Shown piece after piece: positions 54,241 to 63,628 of a stretch of 64,000 nucleotides of DNA (its first letter is position 1; every line of letters starts with the position of its first letter). Source of the DNA: Kolteria novifilia (GTDB taxonomy: Bacteria > Planctomycetota > Planctomycetia > Kolteriales > Kolteriaceae); contig CP036279.1 in NCBI GenBank assembly GCA_007748055.1, positions 7,192,001-7,256,000 of the forward strand, read 5' to 3'. The notes below the pieces were generated by a model that worked only from the letters and a program-made list of their open reading frames with translations, was not told where the DNA came from and did not search any database. The position numbers were made by a program, and so were the translations under genes.

Positions 54241-56610
54241 CTACTCGCGGACGTTGAGCGCCTCAAGCCATGCCATTCGGTTGACCGCCGATTGCACGAC
54301 CGTATGCGCCAAGAGTGAGAATCCGATCGCGATCAGCACCGTGATGAACCAACTCGAGGGCTCCACGACGATGGGAATCCGAAAGAGTTCGGTCGCCTGC
54401 TGATGGGCCATCTCGACGCAAAGCCAATAGCCGAGCGGCAGCCCGAGGATCGCCCCGGTCGTGTTGACCAGAAGGGTCTCCTTCAAGAAGAGCCCGCCGA
54501 TCTCGTAGGGACCGTAGCCGAGCACGCGGAAGGTGGCGATCTCGCGTTGCCGTTCCGCCAGGGAAATCAACGAGGCGTTGAGAATACTCCCGAAGAAGAT
54601 CACCCCCGCGAAGATCAGGATCACCGTCGTCATTACCCGACTGTTGGTCAACACCGTCCGTTCGAGCCCTTCCTTGTTGGCGCGCACCAGCGTGACCGCC
54701 TCGACCCCGGGAAGCCGCTTGAGTTCCCGATAGAGCGACAGCAACGACATCAATCCAGGCACGACCTTCAGTTGAGCGACCGAGATCGCTCGCTCCTCGC
54801 CGATCAACTCGTTGAGGTAGTCCATGTCGGCGTAGACCGACAACCCCATGTAGTTGTCGACAATCCGCGCGACGGGGACCTCGATCGGTTCGCGGATCCC
54901 TTTGACCGGTTCGAGGATGATCCGATCTCCCCGACGGGCGTCGAGGATCTCCGCGAGCGGACGCGAAAGGAGCAACCCGCTGGAGGGAATCGCCACCGCG
55001 TTCCCGTCGCGATCGTGCGGAACGGTCAGCCGTGCCCCGCGCGAGACGCCGGTCACGCTCACGCGCCGATGTCGCGATCCATGCCGCAACGTGCAGGGAA
55101 CCATTAGCAGCGGTTCGGCTCGATCGACACCGGGCAAACGACGAATCTCGTCGATCGCTCCCTCATCGCGCTCGTCCTTGAACGAGACGTCGATGTCGCT
55201 GAGCAGGACCTTCTCAAACTGGAAGTCGAGCATCACGCGGATCGCATCCATCATGAAAAAGGAGACGAAGAGGATTGCAGCGCCCGCCGCCGCGGCCGCC
55301 AGCCCCGCGAAGGTTCGCATCCGCGCCCGCAGCATGCCGCGTAGGACCATTCTCCATCCCGATCCCAGGGACCCCCAAAGGAGCGGAATGCGTTCCAAGA
55401 GCGTCGCGCCGCCCGGCTTCATGGGGGCGGGGCGCATCGCTTCGGCCGGGCTCTGACGCAACACCGTCCACGCTCCACGCAGCGTCCCGATCGCCGAGAA
55501 GACCAGACTGATCGCGATGCCACCGAGCACAACCGCAGGGTAGGGGCGGTTGACCAGACTTGGGAATTCGAAGTAGTGGCGATAGACCTCGTTGAGGGCC
55601 CCGGCGAGGGCGAAGCCGATCACCACGCCAAGGACTCCCCCCGCCAACCCGACCAGCATCCCGAACTTGAGGAAGTGCCGGTAGACCTGCCCGTTGGTGT
55701 AGCCGAGCGCCTTGAGGGTGCCGACGACGACTCGTTGCTGTTGGGCGATCCTGGTCATCAGGACATTGAGCACAAGCGCGGCCACCGTCAAAAAGACCGT
55801 CGGAAGAAACGTCGCCGAGGTCTGCAGTCCCTGTAGTTCGCTCGTTAGGAACTTGTGCGAGGGCTGATCGGCGAGCTTCGTCGTCGAAAAGATCCCGTAC
55901 GGCTTGAGCCTTTCCTCCCAGCGCCGAATGACCTCGTCGGGGCGATCCTTGTGTCGGGGCGAGAGGGTCGCGAGAACCTGATTCGCGGCTCCCTCGAAGT
56001 CGAAGACCTCCTCGGCGAAGTTCGCGGGGACGTAGAGGATACCATGATTGGCCGGATCGGGGGTCAAACTGCCGGGGGCGATGAGGTAGACGAACTCCGA
56101 ACTGATCGCGGTGCCGACCATGACCAATTCCTGGCGGCGATTGTTGAGCAAGACATGGATCTTGTCGCCGGGGCGGAGCCGTCGGGCTCGGGCGAAGGCG
56201 TCGTTGACGATCACTTCGTTGGCGCGCTCGCCACTGAAGTAGCTGCCGCGCCGCAGTTGGACGCCGTTGATGATCGAGGAGTTCTTCTCGGGCAGGGAGA
56301 TGACTTGGCCGGAGAGGGGCCGAGGCTCGTCCTCGAGATCGATCGTGACGGCGAAGCGAATCCGGGGGCGAAAGGTCTCGACTCCCGCGACCGGCTCGAG
56401 CGCCGCGAGGGGAGCCTTCTTCAGTTCGATCGAGAAGTCGGCCATCCGGCATGCGACATAGTAGCTGCCGCGCGCGAGCTCGAGGTTGTTGTAGGCCGAA
56501 AGAAGACAAACGAAGCAGGCGGTCCCCAGCGCGCTGATGGCGACAATCGTCGCGATGAGCCCTCGGGAACTCCGCAGATCGCGAAGGAGCTTGCGGTCGA
56601 GGGCAGTCAC
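54241..56610 (-). CDS. ABC transporter permease, FtsX family with two modules
   Basis: This 789-residue membrane protein starts with GTG at 56610 within the stop region of the ATPase gene (four-base GTGA overlap). It contains two FtsX-like permease modules: an N-terminal TM helix, a large periplasmic MacB-like core, and blocks of three TM helices near residues 260-400 and 660-780 ([35 protein letters not shown] is the typical coupling-helix region). Such permeases work with LolD/MacB-type ATPases in lipoprotein release, export or mechanotransmission. The substrate is unknown. Confidence 0.86.
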   Translation of the reverse strand: MTALDRKLLRDLRSSRGLIATIVAISALGTACFVCLLSAYNNLELARGSYYVACRMADFSIELKKAPLAALEPVAGVETFRPRIRFAVTIDLEDEPRPLSGQVISLPEKNSSIINGVQLRRGSYFSGERANEVIVNDAFARARRLRPGDKIHVLLNNRRQELVMVGTAISSEFVYLIAPGSLTPDPANHGILYVPANFAEEVFDFEGAANQVLATLSPRHKDRPDEVIRRWEERLKPYGIFSTTKLADQPSHKFLTSELQGLQTSATFLPTVFLTVAALVLNVLMTRIAQQQRVVVGTLKALGYTNGQVYRHFLKFGMLVGLAGGVLGVVIGFALAGALNEVYRHYFEFPSLVNRPYPAVVLGGIAISLVFSAIGTLRGAWTVLRQSPAEAMRPAPMKPGGATLLERIPLLWGSLGSGWRMVLRGMLRARMRTFAGLAAAAAGAAILFVSFFMMDAIRVMLDFQFEKVLLSDIDVSFKDERDEGAIDEIRRLPGVDRAEPLLMVPCTLRHGSRHRRVSVTGVSRGARLTVPHDRDGNAVAIPSSGLLLSRPLAEILDARRGDRIILEPVKGIREPIEVPVARIVDNYMGLSVYADMDYLNELIGEERAISVAQLKVVPGLMSLLSLYRELKRLPGVEAVTLVRANKEGLERTVLTNSRVMTTVILIFAGVIFFGSILNASLISLAERQREIATFRVLGYGPYEIGGLFLKETLLVNTTGAILGLPLGYWLCVEMAHQQATELFRIPIVVEPSSWFITVLIAIGFSLLAHTVVQSAVNRMAWLEALNVRE

Positions 56611-57344
56611 CAGGAAACCTCCTCGACACTCGACGGATGCTCGTTGTCGTGCCGCTCGACAATCTCGCCGGAGCGGAGCCGAATGACCCGATCGGCCAAC
56701 GCGGCGATCGCCGCGTTGTGGGTGATGATCAGGACGGTCGTTCCCAAGTCGCGCTGGAGTTGCACCAGCAAGGCCAGGACCCGCTTGCCGGTTTCGAAGT
56801 CGAGCGCTCCGGTCGGCTCATCGCATAGCAGGAGTTCGGGGCGTTTCGCGATGGCCCGCGCGATCGCGACTCGCTGCTGTTCGCCGCCGGACATCTGCGA
56901 CGGAAAATGGTCGAGACGATCCTCGAGGCCGACCAGTACGAGAGCTTCGGCGGGATCCATCGGATTGGAACTGATCTCGGTCGCGACGAGGACGTTTTCG
57001 CGGGCCGTGAGCGTTGGGACGAGGTTGTAGAACTGAAAGACGACCCCGACATGCTCGCGCCGGTAGGAGGTCAGTTGCCGGGCGTTCATGCGGGCGAGAT
57101 CGCGCTGCCGAAAGTGGACCGAGCCGCTCGAGGTTTGGTCCATCCCACCGATGATATTGAGAAGGGTGCTCTTGCCCGATCCGGAGGGCCCCACGAGAAC
57201 CGTCAAACGGCTCTGGGGAATGTCGAGGTCGACGCCACGGAGCACCGGAACGTCGACTTCGCCCATCTGGTAGGTCTTGGCGATTCCCGCCAGGCGAATC
57301 AGCGCGTCGCTGGAGACTAGCTCGGTCACGTCCCTGTCACCCAA
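56607..57344 (-). CDS. ABC transporter ATP-binding protein, LolD/MacB type
   Basis: This 245-residue ATPase has Walker [10 protein letters not shown] at residues 52-60, Q-loop FQFYNLVP near 103-110, signature SGGEQQ at 152-157, Walker [13 protein letters not shown] at 171-182 and the switch His in IITHN near residue 208. The pattern [11 protein letters not shown] and the TLTARENV insert are those of the LolD/MacB/FtsE group that pairs with FtsX-type permeases, the gene directly downstream. The annotated start is TTG at 57344; a GTG 15 bases downstream is an alternative. It lies 12 bp after the DUF3500 gene and is probably in the same transcript. Confidence 0.9.
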   Translation of the reverse strand: MGDRDVTELVSSDALIRLAGIAKTYQMGEVDVPVLRGVDLDIPQSRLTVLVGPSGSGKSTLLNIIGGMDQTSSGSVHFRQRDLARMNARQLTSYRREHVGVVFQFYNLVPTLTARENVLVATEISSNPMDPAEALVLVGLEDRLDHFPSQMSGGEQQRVAIARAIAKRPELLLCDEPTGALDFETGKRVLALLVQLQRDLGTTVLIITHNAAIAALADRVIRLRSGEIVERHDNEHPSSVEEVSW

Positions 57345-57356
57345 TTGAGCTGTCGT

Positions 57357-58400
57357 TTATCCCTCCCGGCCGAAATCCACCTTGGTCGAACGCAGAACGG
57401 AGTGAATGTGGTTGGCCGAGCGACCGGTCGGATCTTCCTGCGTGTTGTCGAACTCGATCGTGAAGGTCGGTCCCTGGACTCGGTAGAAATGAGGCTTGTC
57501 GGGATCGTCACTTCCCCACCAACCGAAGTAAGTCTCATCCAGGCTGTCGCGACCAATGCGTGCGAGGAGATCGCTAGCGATGGTCGGCTCGAGATTCTTC
57601 ACGTACGTCGACATCAGGGCATGCAAGTACCGCTTCTGGACCGGCGACAGCTCGGCCCCAGCGATCCCGAGGGGCTCGCCACCGTAGAGCTTGGCGGGAG
57701 GGCCACCGCGTAGCTCTTGCGGCGGCTCCATCGCGATGTGGGCCGCTTCGCGCTGCTTGCCGGACAAGGACTTGAAGAGGTCGCGCGCGAGCCCTTCTTC
57801 CTTCTCCAATCCACGTGTTCCCACGGGCGGGCCGAGCGACCACTTCTCGTGGATCAACCGCGGGTTGGCTCCGAGGAAGATCGGCGTGGCGGAAACAACC
57901 TTGCCGCCACCAAGCGTGAAGTTGAGCGAGAGGTGATGTCCCTCGAAGCTCCAGCCCCATTCGCCGCTCGGAGCGGGCTTGCCAAAGATCGTGATGTAGT
58001 AGCGACCCGGATCGCGGTTGTGCGTCGCCTGACTACCTTCGAGGTGCCCGACGAGTTCTTCGAGAATGATGACCTTGCGGGCCTTGTCGTAGCCTTCGTC
58101 GCTCAGTCCCGCCTTGACGAGTTCGAAGACTCGCTCGCGCTGCTCGGCGTTCATCTTGCCAATGGCCAGGCCCTTGCGCCGCGGTTTGGGAATCCAGTGC
58201 CAGTCGGTTCGCTTCTCGTCGGCGAACGGCAACTCGACCTGGGCCTTCTGGCTCTCGTCGAGGGAGGCGGTTAAGGCCTCGGCGGCGTTGCTCATCGCCA
58301 CGGCGCGTTTGGCGCTCGTCGACGGCTCCGCCGCACGGGCCGTCAACCAACTGCCCAAGAGAACAACCGTCAGGCAAAGCACTGTTCGACTTACTCGCAT
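57357..58400 (-). CDS. Exported DUF3500-family protein
   Basis: This 347-residue protein has a signal peptide (VLCLTVVLLGSWLTARA, cleavage near residue 23). The body matches DUF3500 by several blocks: DEKRTDWHWIPKPRRKGLAI, YYITIFGKP, WGWSFEGHHLSLNFTL, HFYRVQGPTFTIEFDNTQ and NHIHSVLRSTKVDFG, with conserved His residues near 155-160 and at the end. The family is common in planctomycetes and other bacteria and has no proven function; the His/Asp/Trp pattern suggests a hydrolase-like or metal-binding role. It stands directly upstream of the LolD/FtsX genes, so a link with that transporter is possible. Confidence 0.82.
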   Translation of the reverse strand: MRVSRTVLCLTVVLLGSWLTARAAEPSTSAKRAVAMSNAAEALTASLDESQKAQVELPFADEKRTDWHWIPKPRRKGLAIGKMNAEQRERVFELVKAGLSDEGYDKARKVIILEELVGHLEGSQATHNRDPGRYYITIFGKPAPSGEWGWSFEGHHLSLNFTLGGGKVVSATPIFLGANPRLIHEKWSLGPPVGTRGLEKEEGLARDLFKSLSGKQREAAHIAMEPPQELRGGPPAKLYGGEPLGIAGAELSPVQKRYLHALMSTYVKNLEPTIASDLLARIGRDSLDETYFGWWGSDDPDKPHFYRVQGPTFTIEFDNTQEDPTGRSANHIHSVLRSTKVDFGREG

Positions 58401-58511
58401 GGTAAGACCTCTCCGAGTCTCAAGGTTGGGTTAGTGTCCTGATCGGCAAGTTCGTTGCATGAAGTCTTGTCCATCGGTCGTGCAGGATCTTGCCGAATCG
58501 AGGGCCTCTTC

Positions 58512-58588
58512 CGCATGCCCACGGCCAGCGTGCGCATGGCACCCAAGAGTTGCTGGGTCGTGAGTGAACCAATCAGGACATTGGCGGA
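58512..58588. repeat. Interspersed CCCACGG-type repeat with conserved tail, copy A
   Basis: CGCATGCCCACGGCCAGCG at 58512 is followed by ATGGCACCC and, about 40 bp later, GTGAACCAATCAGGACATTGG. The same order of blocks recurs at 60268-60343, so the repeat is at least 75 bp, not only the hairpin. The 250-bp gap here has no gene. Confidence 0.65.
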
Positions 58589-58650
58589 CCGTTGGGTGAA
58601 CTGGCTCGGCCCGCTGGGCGGGAAAACGACGCTCCCGTCGTTCGGGAGTG

Positions 58651-59013
58651 TTACAGATCTTCCTTGAGCCACTCCCAAGCCTTGTCCAGCTCGGCGGCAT
58701 CGAAGTACTTGATGTTCGAGGGAAAGAAGGGCTTCGAGAGATTGACCATCCACTTCTCCCATTTGCGATCGCCAACGATGGCGCAACGGTCGAAGTCCTT
58801 GCCGTGCTTGGCGTCGAACTTCAGCTCGTCCCACATCGCGCTCATCTCGGGCATGTGGAGTTCTTCGAGGATGACGAGGACGTGAAGCTTGCCCTCCTCG
58901 GTGATTCGCTTTTCCAACTCGGGAATGATCGCCTGGTAGTCCTCGTGGGTCAGCTTGCCCGAGGCCTTGAGTCCGACGATACGTCCGTGGGTTTCTGGCA
59001 GGATTTCGAACAT
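58651..59013 (-). CDS. SpoIIAA-like / STAS-like protein
   Basis: This 120-residue protein starts at ATG 59013, preceded by GGAGAG. It has the SpoIIAA-like (PF11964-type) fold: MFEILPETHGRIVGLKASG, DYQAIIPELEKRI, LHVLVILEELHMPEM, and the C-terminal FDRCAIVGDRKWEKWM and IKYFDAAELDKAWEWL. Proteins of this group are cytoplasmic and of uncertain role; relationship to anti-sigma antagonists is structural, and no phosphorylatable Ser motif is evident. It lies divergent to the tsaC/sua5 gene. Confidence 0.82.
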   Translation of the reverse strand: MFEILPETHGRIVGLKASGKLTHEDYQAIIPELEKRITEEGKLHVLVILEELHMPEMSAMWDELKFDAKHGKDFDRCAIVGDRKWEKWMVNLSKPFFPSNIKYFDAAELDKAWEWLKEDL

Positions 59014-59130
59014 GGAACTCTCTCCGGTGGTGAGCATTTGGTCGACGACCCCGTTTGGCATGGTAAGACAGCAGGATGCGGATGTCATCCCGGCACCGAC
59101 AAAAACTCTCCTCCACCAAGGGAACCACGG

Positions 59131-60159
59131 TTGTCGCGACCCAGAACCACGACCCAGTTCCTCGCCATCGATCCGGACGATCCGGCACCCGCCGCGATCG
59201 CGCGCGCCGTCGCCGTCCTGCGCGACCGTCGGTTGGTCGCCTTTCCGACCGAGACGGTTTATGGCCTTGGGGCCGATGCCCGCTCGGATGTTGCCGTCGC
59301 CCGCATCTTCGCGGCCAAGCGGCGCCCGGCTTCCAACCCGCTGATCGTCCACGTCGCCGACATCAACCACGCTCGACAACTGGTGACCGACTGGCCCGAC
59401 TCCGCCCAGCAATTGGCGCGACGGTTCTGGCCGGGCCCACTCACGCTCGTCTTGCCCCGGCAACCGGAGGTCTCCGATCTCGTCACCGCGGGAGGGCCGA
59501 CGGTGGGATTGCGGATGCCGGCCCATCCCGTGGCGCTCGAACTGTTGCGCGGCGCGAACTTGCCCGTCGCGGCACCAAGCGCCAACCTCGCGACTCATAT
59601 CTCTCCAACACGTGCCGAGCACGTCCGCGACGACCTCGAAGGCCGCGTCGACCTCATTCTTGATGGCGGCTCTTGCCGTGTCGGCATCGAGTCGACGGTC
59701 GTCGATCTCTCCGGCGCGGTGCCACGATTGCTCCGCCCCGGCGCGGTGAGCCACGGGGAACTCGAAGATTGCTTGGGAACGACGGTTGAGGGAAAGGGAA
59801 GAGACTCCGGCCTCGACAGAACCGTCCGGTCGCCCGGCCAGCAGGAGCGTCACTATGCCCCCTCGATCCCCACGAGGTGTGTCGACTCCGAGGAACTCAA
59901 CCGCACCTTGGATCAGGCTCGAGTGGGAGAGCGAATTGGCTATCTGGCTCGGGAAGGGGGAACGTCGGAAGAAGTGACGGCGAGGGAGGGGATCGTGCTT
60001 CGGATGTCGTCCGACCCACGACGTTACGCCGCCGAACTGTATGCGGCGCTACGAACCCTCGAGGCAAGCGATGTCGATTGGATCGTGATCGAACGCCCTC
60101 CTCGGCAGCCCGAGTGGGAAGCAGTTCACGATCGTCTCCTACGGGCTTCAGCGTCTTAG
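59131..60159 (+). CDS. tsaC: L-threonylcarbamoyladenylate synthase (Sua5/TsaC)
   Basis: This 342-residue enzyme makes threonylcarbamoyl-AMP from threonine, bicarbonate and ATP for the t6A37 modification of tRNAs. No ATG is in frame; the TTG at 59131 after AAGGGAA gives the proper N-terminus. Family motifs: PTETVYGLG at residues 39-47, KRRPASNPL at 63-71, SANLATHISPTRAEHV near residue 150 and VGIESTVVDLSG near residue 187. The extra C-terminal domain of about 130 residues (HYAPSIPTR, ending PEWEAVHDRLLRAS) identifies the long Sua5 form, not the short TsaC form. Confidence 0.9.
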   Translation: MSRPRTTTQFLAIDPDDPAPAAIARAVAVLRDRRLVAFPTETVYGLGADARSDVAVARIFAAKRRPASNPLIVHVADINHARQLVTDWPDSAQQLARRFWPGPLTLVLPRQPEVSDLVTAGGPTVGLRMPAHPVALELLRGANLPVAAPSANLATHISPTRAEHVRDDLEGRVDLILDGGSCRVGIESTVVDLSGAVPRLLRPGAVSHGELEDCLGTTVEGKGRDSGLDRTVRSPGQQERHYAPSIPTRCVDSEELNRTLDQARVGERIGYLAREGGTSEEVTAREGIVLRMSSDPRRYAAELYAALRTLEASDVDWIVIERPPRQPEWEAVHDRLLRASAS

Positions 60160-60239
60160 CAGCCCATTGATCTCTTCGCTGCCGGCGACGAAGGGACCTC
60201 AGATCGTGTGGGAAATTGCTCAATCACAGGCGTGTCTCA

Positions 60240-60343
60240 CATGCCCACGGCGAGCGTGGGTCTTTCTCGCATGCCCACGGCGAGCGTGGGCATTGGCACC
60301 CGAGGGTTTTGGGCAATGAACGAACCAATCAAGACATTCAGCG
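60240..60343. repeat. Interspersed CCCACGG-type repeat, copies B1 and B2
   Basis: CATGCCCACGGCGAGCGTGGG occurs twice in this form, at 60240-60260 and 60270 onward; the second copy is followed by CATTGGCACCC and, after about 20 bp, CGAACCAATCAAGACATTC, matching the tail at 58512-58588. Confidence 0.65.
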
Positions 60344-60362
60344 AGAAAAGAAGCATGGCGTG

Positions 60363-60932
60363 TTAGCGGGAGGTCATCGTGGCGCGGGGCTTTCCGGAGT
60401 CTGGCGTGGCGAAGCGAACGATCGCGTCTTTCAAGACACGATGGGAGTCCTCGCTAAGCCACTGGGCGATCCGTCGGCAAACCGCCGACTGATCGGGACA
60501 TCCGCTGTCTCTCACCTTCTCGGCAATGGCGCCCAGCGGCCACGGAGTCGACGGTGCGCCCGCCATCGGCATATGTTTGGGTCCGTCGGGATATTCCCGA
60601 ACGTCGAAGATTCGCTCGAGTTGGCTGATTTTCAAACAATGGCGAACGTTCTCGGAAACCGTGCAGAGCTGCAACTGGGCGCAGACATTGACCAAGCTCG
60701 CCCGCGCCCGAAGAAGCAATGTCAACACATCGCTGTCAATCGAGCGGACGCCCGAGAAGTCAAGGTAGAGCGTCCGGTCGGCGACATGAGGACAGAGGGA
60801 AACCAACTCTTGAGCCAGGCGTTCATTCGCCATTGGCCCACTAACATCATCGTGATCGAGAAGAATGAGCAACCCGCGTTCAACGGTGACCACGTTGAGA
60901 CTCGATGACATGGAAGGCACCCTGACATGCAT
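60363..60932 (-). CDS. STAS-domain protein (anti-sigma factor antagonist-like)
   Basis: This 189-residue protein starts at ATG 60932; another in-frame ATG is at 60911, and a longer open frame extends upstream without a domain match. Residues about 15-115 form a STAS domain: VERGLLILLDHDDVSG, TLYLDFSGVRSIDSDVLTLL (the Ser after the Asp is the position phosphorylated in SpoIIAA-type antagonists) and LCTVSENVRHCLKISQLERIF. The C-terminal 70 residues carry a charged helix-rich tail unlike the core family. It would take part in a partner-switching regulatory pathway; no kinase or phosphatase is adjacent. Confidence 0.78.
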   Translation of the reverse strand: MHVRVPSMSSSLNVVTVERGLLILLDHDDVSGPMANERLAQELVSLCPHVADRTLYLDFSGVRSIDSDVLTLLLRARASLVNVCAQLQLCTVSENVRHCLKISQLERIFDVREYPDGPKHMPMAGAPSTPWPLGAIAEKVRDSGCPDQSAVCRRIAQWLSEDSHRVLKDAIVRFATPDSGKPRATMTSR

Positions 60933-61209
60933 CTCGAAATGCCTTTTCTCTTCCTGTCGGAGGTGTCGACGCTGATCCAACCGAGGACCAGATCTCTGCA
61001 ATGGCTTCAAGCACAATCTGAGTTTAGTTATTCTCTCCCGAATCCAAGGTTCCATTTTCACAAGAACACTTACTATTTCGGATTTGAGTCGTTTGCACCC
61101 TGAGCCAGGAGTGCCAGAATTTGGTCCAGTGGGCGACCTCGGACCACGACGAGACGCCCGATTTGTGAAGATTCGGCTTACGTGGAGTGGGATCGGGAAA
61201 CGGAGATCC

Positions 61210-63246
61210 TCAACGACTGCCGCGCGGACCGGCCGATCGCGGACGATGCGACGGCTTTCTCCCGCGAGCCCCCTGAGAGCCCCCCCGACCCGTCGACGCG
61301 GGACCCGATTCCGGCAGGCCAAACATTTCCGGAAGGAATCGGGACGGCTGGGTGGCCCGTCGCTGGCCAAACCGGCGACGCGTCTCGGCGCGGGTGAGTG
61401 TGAGTCGGTCCTTGGCGCGCGTCACGCCGACGTACGCCAAGCGGCGCTCCTCGTCGATGCCCGAAGTGCTGTCGAGACTCCGTTCGTGCGGCAGAAGCCC
61501 CTCTTCCATCCCGACCATGTAGACCTGCGGAAATTCGAGCCCCTTGGCGCCGTGCAACGTGATCAACATCACCGCGTCGCGTTTGCGATCCTTTTCCGCG
61601 GAGGTCTCCTGACTCTCGAGCGTGATACGTTCGAGAAAACCGCCGAGCGTGCGATCGCCGCTCCCTTGGTCGTGACGGGTGAGCATGTTGAGTAGTTCGT
61701 TGATCGACTCACGCCGCGAACGTTGGTCCTCGACCGCCGGATGTTGCTTGGCGAGTTCGCTGCCGTAGTCGACCCGCTCGATCAGATCGCGAATCGCGTT
61801 GGCGAGCCGTCCCGGCTGGGCGTCCCGCCGACTTTCGTCGAGGGTCGCCACCAACTGCCGTAGGCCCGTCGCCGCTTTCGAGGAAAGCGTGTTGCTCTCG
61901 ATGGCCGACGGGATCACCTCCCAAAGGCTCTTTCCCGCGGAGACGGCGCGAGCGAGCAGCTTCTCGACCACGCTCGGGCCGACCCCGCGCGCCGGCGTAT
62001 TGATGATCCGAAGCAGGCTCATCTCGTCGAGCGGGTTGGCGAGCACCTTGATGTACGCGACGATGTCGCGAATCTCTCGCCGGTCGAAGAAGGAGAACGC
62101 ACCGACGAGGACGTAGGGGACGTTCTGGGCCCGGAATTGCGTTTCGAACGGTCGCGCCTGTTCGTTGGTGCGGAAGAGCACCGCGAAGTCGCTGAACGGG
62201 CGTCTCTCCCGAGAGTGGGTCGACAGGATGTCGCGGACGACCATCTCGGCTTCTTTCTCTTCATCCTCATACTTCTCGAAGCGTGGCTGGTCGCTGGCGA
62301 CGCGCGAAGGCCGCAGCACCTTCGGATGCCGTTCGAGATTCTTGCGGATCAGTTGATTGGCGAGCTTGAGGATGTTCGGGCAACAGCGGTAGTTCTCCTC
62401 CAGCCGAATGACGCGAGCACTGGGAAAGTCGCGATCGAAGCCGAGGATGTTCTTCACTTCCGCTCCGCGCCAACCGTAGATCGACTGGTCGTCGTCGCCG
62501 ACGACGCAGAGGTTGCCGTGGCCGCCGGCGAGAAACTTCACCATCCGATACTGACTCGCGTTGGTGTCCTGATACTCGTCGACGAGGATGTAGTCGAAAC
62601 GGCGCTGGTGGGTTTCGAGGGTCTCGGGGAACTCGCGAAAGAGTTGTTCCACGCGAAAGAGGAGATCGTCGAAGTCGAATGCGCCCGCCTTGACCAGGAT
62701 CTCGTCGTAGTGCCGGTACGCGATTGAGGCGAGACGGGTCGCGTCATCGGCATGATCGGACCGCAGCGCCTTGGGGAGAATCCCCTGCATCTTCCAGTTG
62801 CTGATCTGCGCGAGCAGGGCCCCAGGGCCGAGTTGGTCGCTAGCGATGCGCGCTTGCCGGAGGGCCGAGCGGGCGGCTCCCTCCTGGTCGCCACGATCGT
62901 AGATGGTGAAGCCGCGTTTGTAGCCGAGCTTGTCCGCCTCCTTGCGGAGTATATCGACGCCCAGCGAGTGGAACGTCGTGACCAGCGGTGTCTCCTCGGC
63001 CCCTTTTCCCAAGATCTTGCCAACGCGTTCGCGCATCTCTTTGGCGGCCTTGTTAGTGAAGGTCACCCCGAGAATTCGGCTGGGAGGGGTTCCATGGCGA
63101 ATGATGTTCGCGATCCGGACGGTGATCACCCGGGTCTTGCCCGTCCCGGCCCCCGCCAGCACCAGCAGGGGGCCACGGAGTGTCTGGACGGCTTCGCGCT
63201 GCGCGGGGTTGAGTCCCTGCGAAAGGGAGTCGCTCAATGGTTTCAC
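61210..63246 (-). CDS. UvrD/Rep/PcrA-family ATP-dependent DNA helicase
   Basis: This 678-residue superfamily 1A 3'-5' helicase starts with GTG at 63246. It has LNPAQREAV (Q motif), Walker A AGAGTGKT at 31-38, motif Ia GVTFTNKAAKEM, motif II DEYQDTN near residue 222, motif III GDDDQSIYGWRGA near 245, motif IV VLFRTNEQ near 352, and motifs V/VI (TLHGAKGLEFPQV and AYVGVTRAKDRLTL). The length fits Rep/PcrA rather than RecB. The C-terminal tail is Gly/Arg/Ser-rich, which may bind DNA or RNA polymerase. Roles are repair or replication-fork restart. Confidence 0.92.
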   Translation of the reverse strand: MKPLSDSLSQGLNPAQREAVQTLRGPLLVLAGAGTGKTRVITVRIANIIRHGTPPSRILGVTFTNKAAKEMRERVGKILGKGAEETPLVTTFHSLGVDILRKEADKLGYKRGFTIYDRGDQEGAARSALRQARIASDQLGPGALLAQISNWKMQGILPKALRSDHADDATRLASIAYRHYDEILVKAGAFDFDDLLFRVEQLFREFPETLETHQRRFDYILVDEYQDTNASQYRMVKFLAGGHGNLCVVGDDDQSIYGWRGAEVKNILGFDRDFPSARVIRLEENYRCCPNILKLANQLIRKNLERHPKVLRPSRVASDQPRFEKYEDEEKEAEMVVRDILSTHSRERRPFSDFAVLFRTNEQARPFETQFRAQNVPYVLVGAFSFFDRREIRDIVAYIKVLANPLDEMSLLRIINTPARGVGPSVVEKLLARAVSAGKSLWEVIPSAIESNTLSSKAATGLRQLVATLDESRRDAQPGRLANAIRDLIERVDYGSELAKQHPAVEDQRSRRESINELLNMLTRHDQGSGDRTLGGFLERITLESQETSAEKDRKRDAVMLITLHGAKGLEFPQVYMVGMEEGLLPHERSLDSTSGIDEERRLAYVGVTRAKDRLTLTRAETRRRFGQRRATQPSRFLPEMFGLPESGPASTGRGGSQGARGRKPSHRPRSAGPRGSR

Positions 63247-63628
63247 CCAATCGTATTGCCGCGATCGGCAACGAGGTCACTTCGGCTCGTCATCGTTGCT
63301 CGGAGAGGACCAGGATAGGGCCGGCCCACGCCGTCGGCAACGCGGTCGCATGGCGAAGATGTGGCAAGAGCTTCTGGGAAAAGACGTTGGAAGCGACGCG
63401 TCAACCATTTTTTTCGCCCCAGCACTACACCCTTGACCCCATCCATGCGGCAGGCGAAGATCGGGCGAGCGCGACTCGAAGATCTTGGAGCACGTTCGGG
63501 GCCCAACGAAACGTCTTTCATTCAGTTCAAGCCGTCAACCAACCCGAGAGTAGATCTCGCGGTTGCGTCACCGGCACGCTGCGCGAACAGCCTGGCCGCA
63601 CAGTCACGGGGAACAAGGGGAAATAGCG
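63247..63628. other. Divergent intergenic region
   Basis: About 380 bp between the helicase (minus) and the DUF1559 gene (plus). No gene or clear regulatory element was recognised. Confidence 0.4.
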
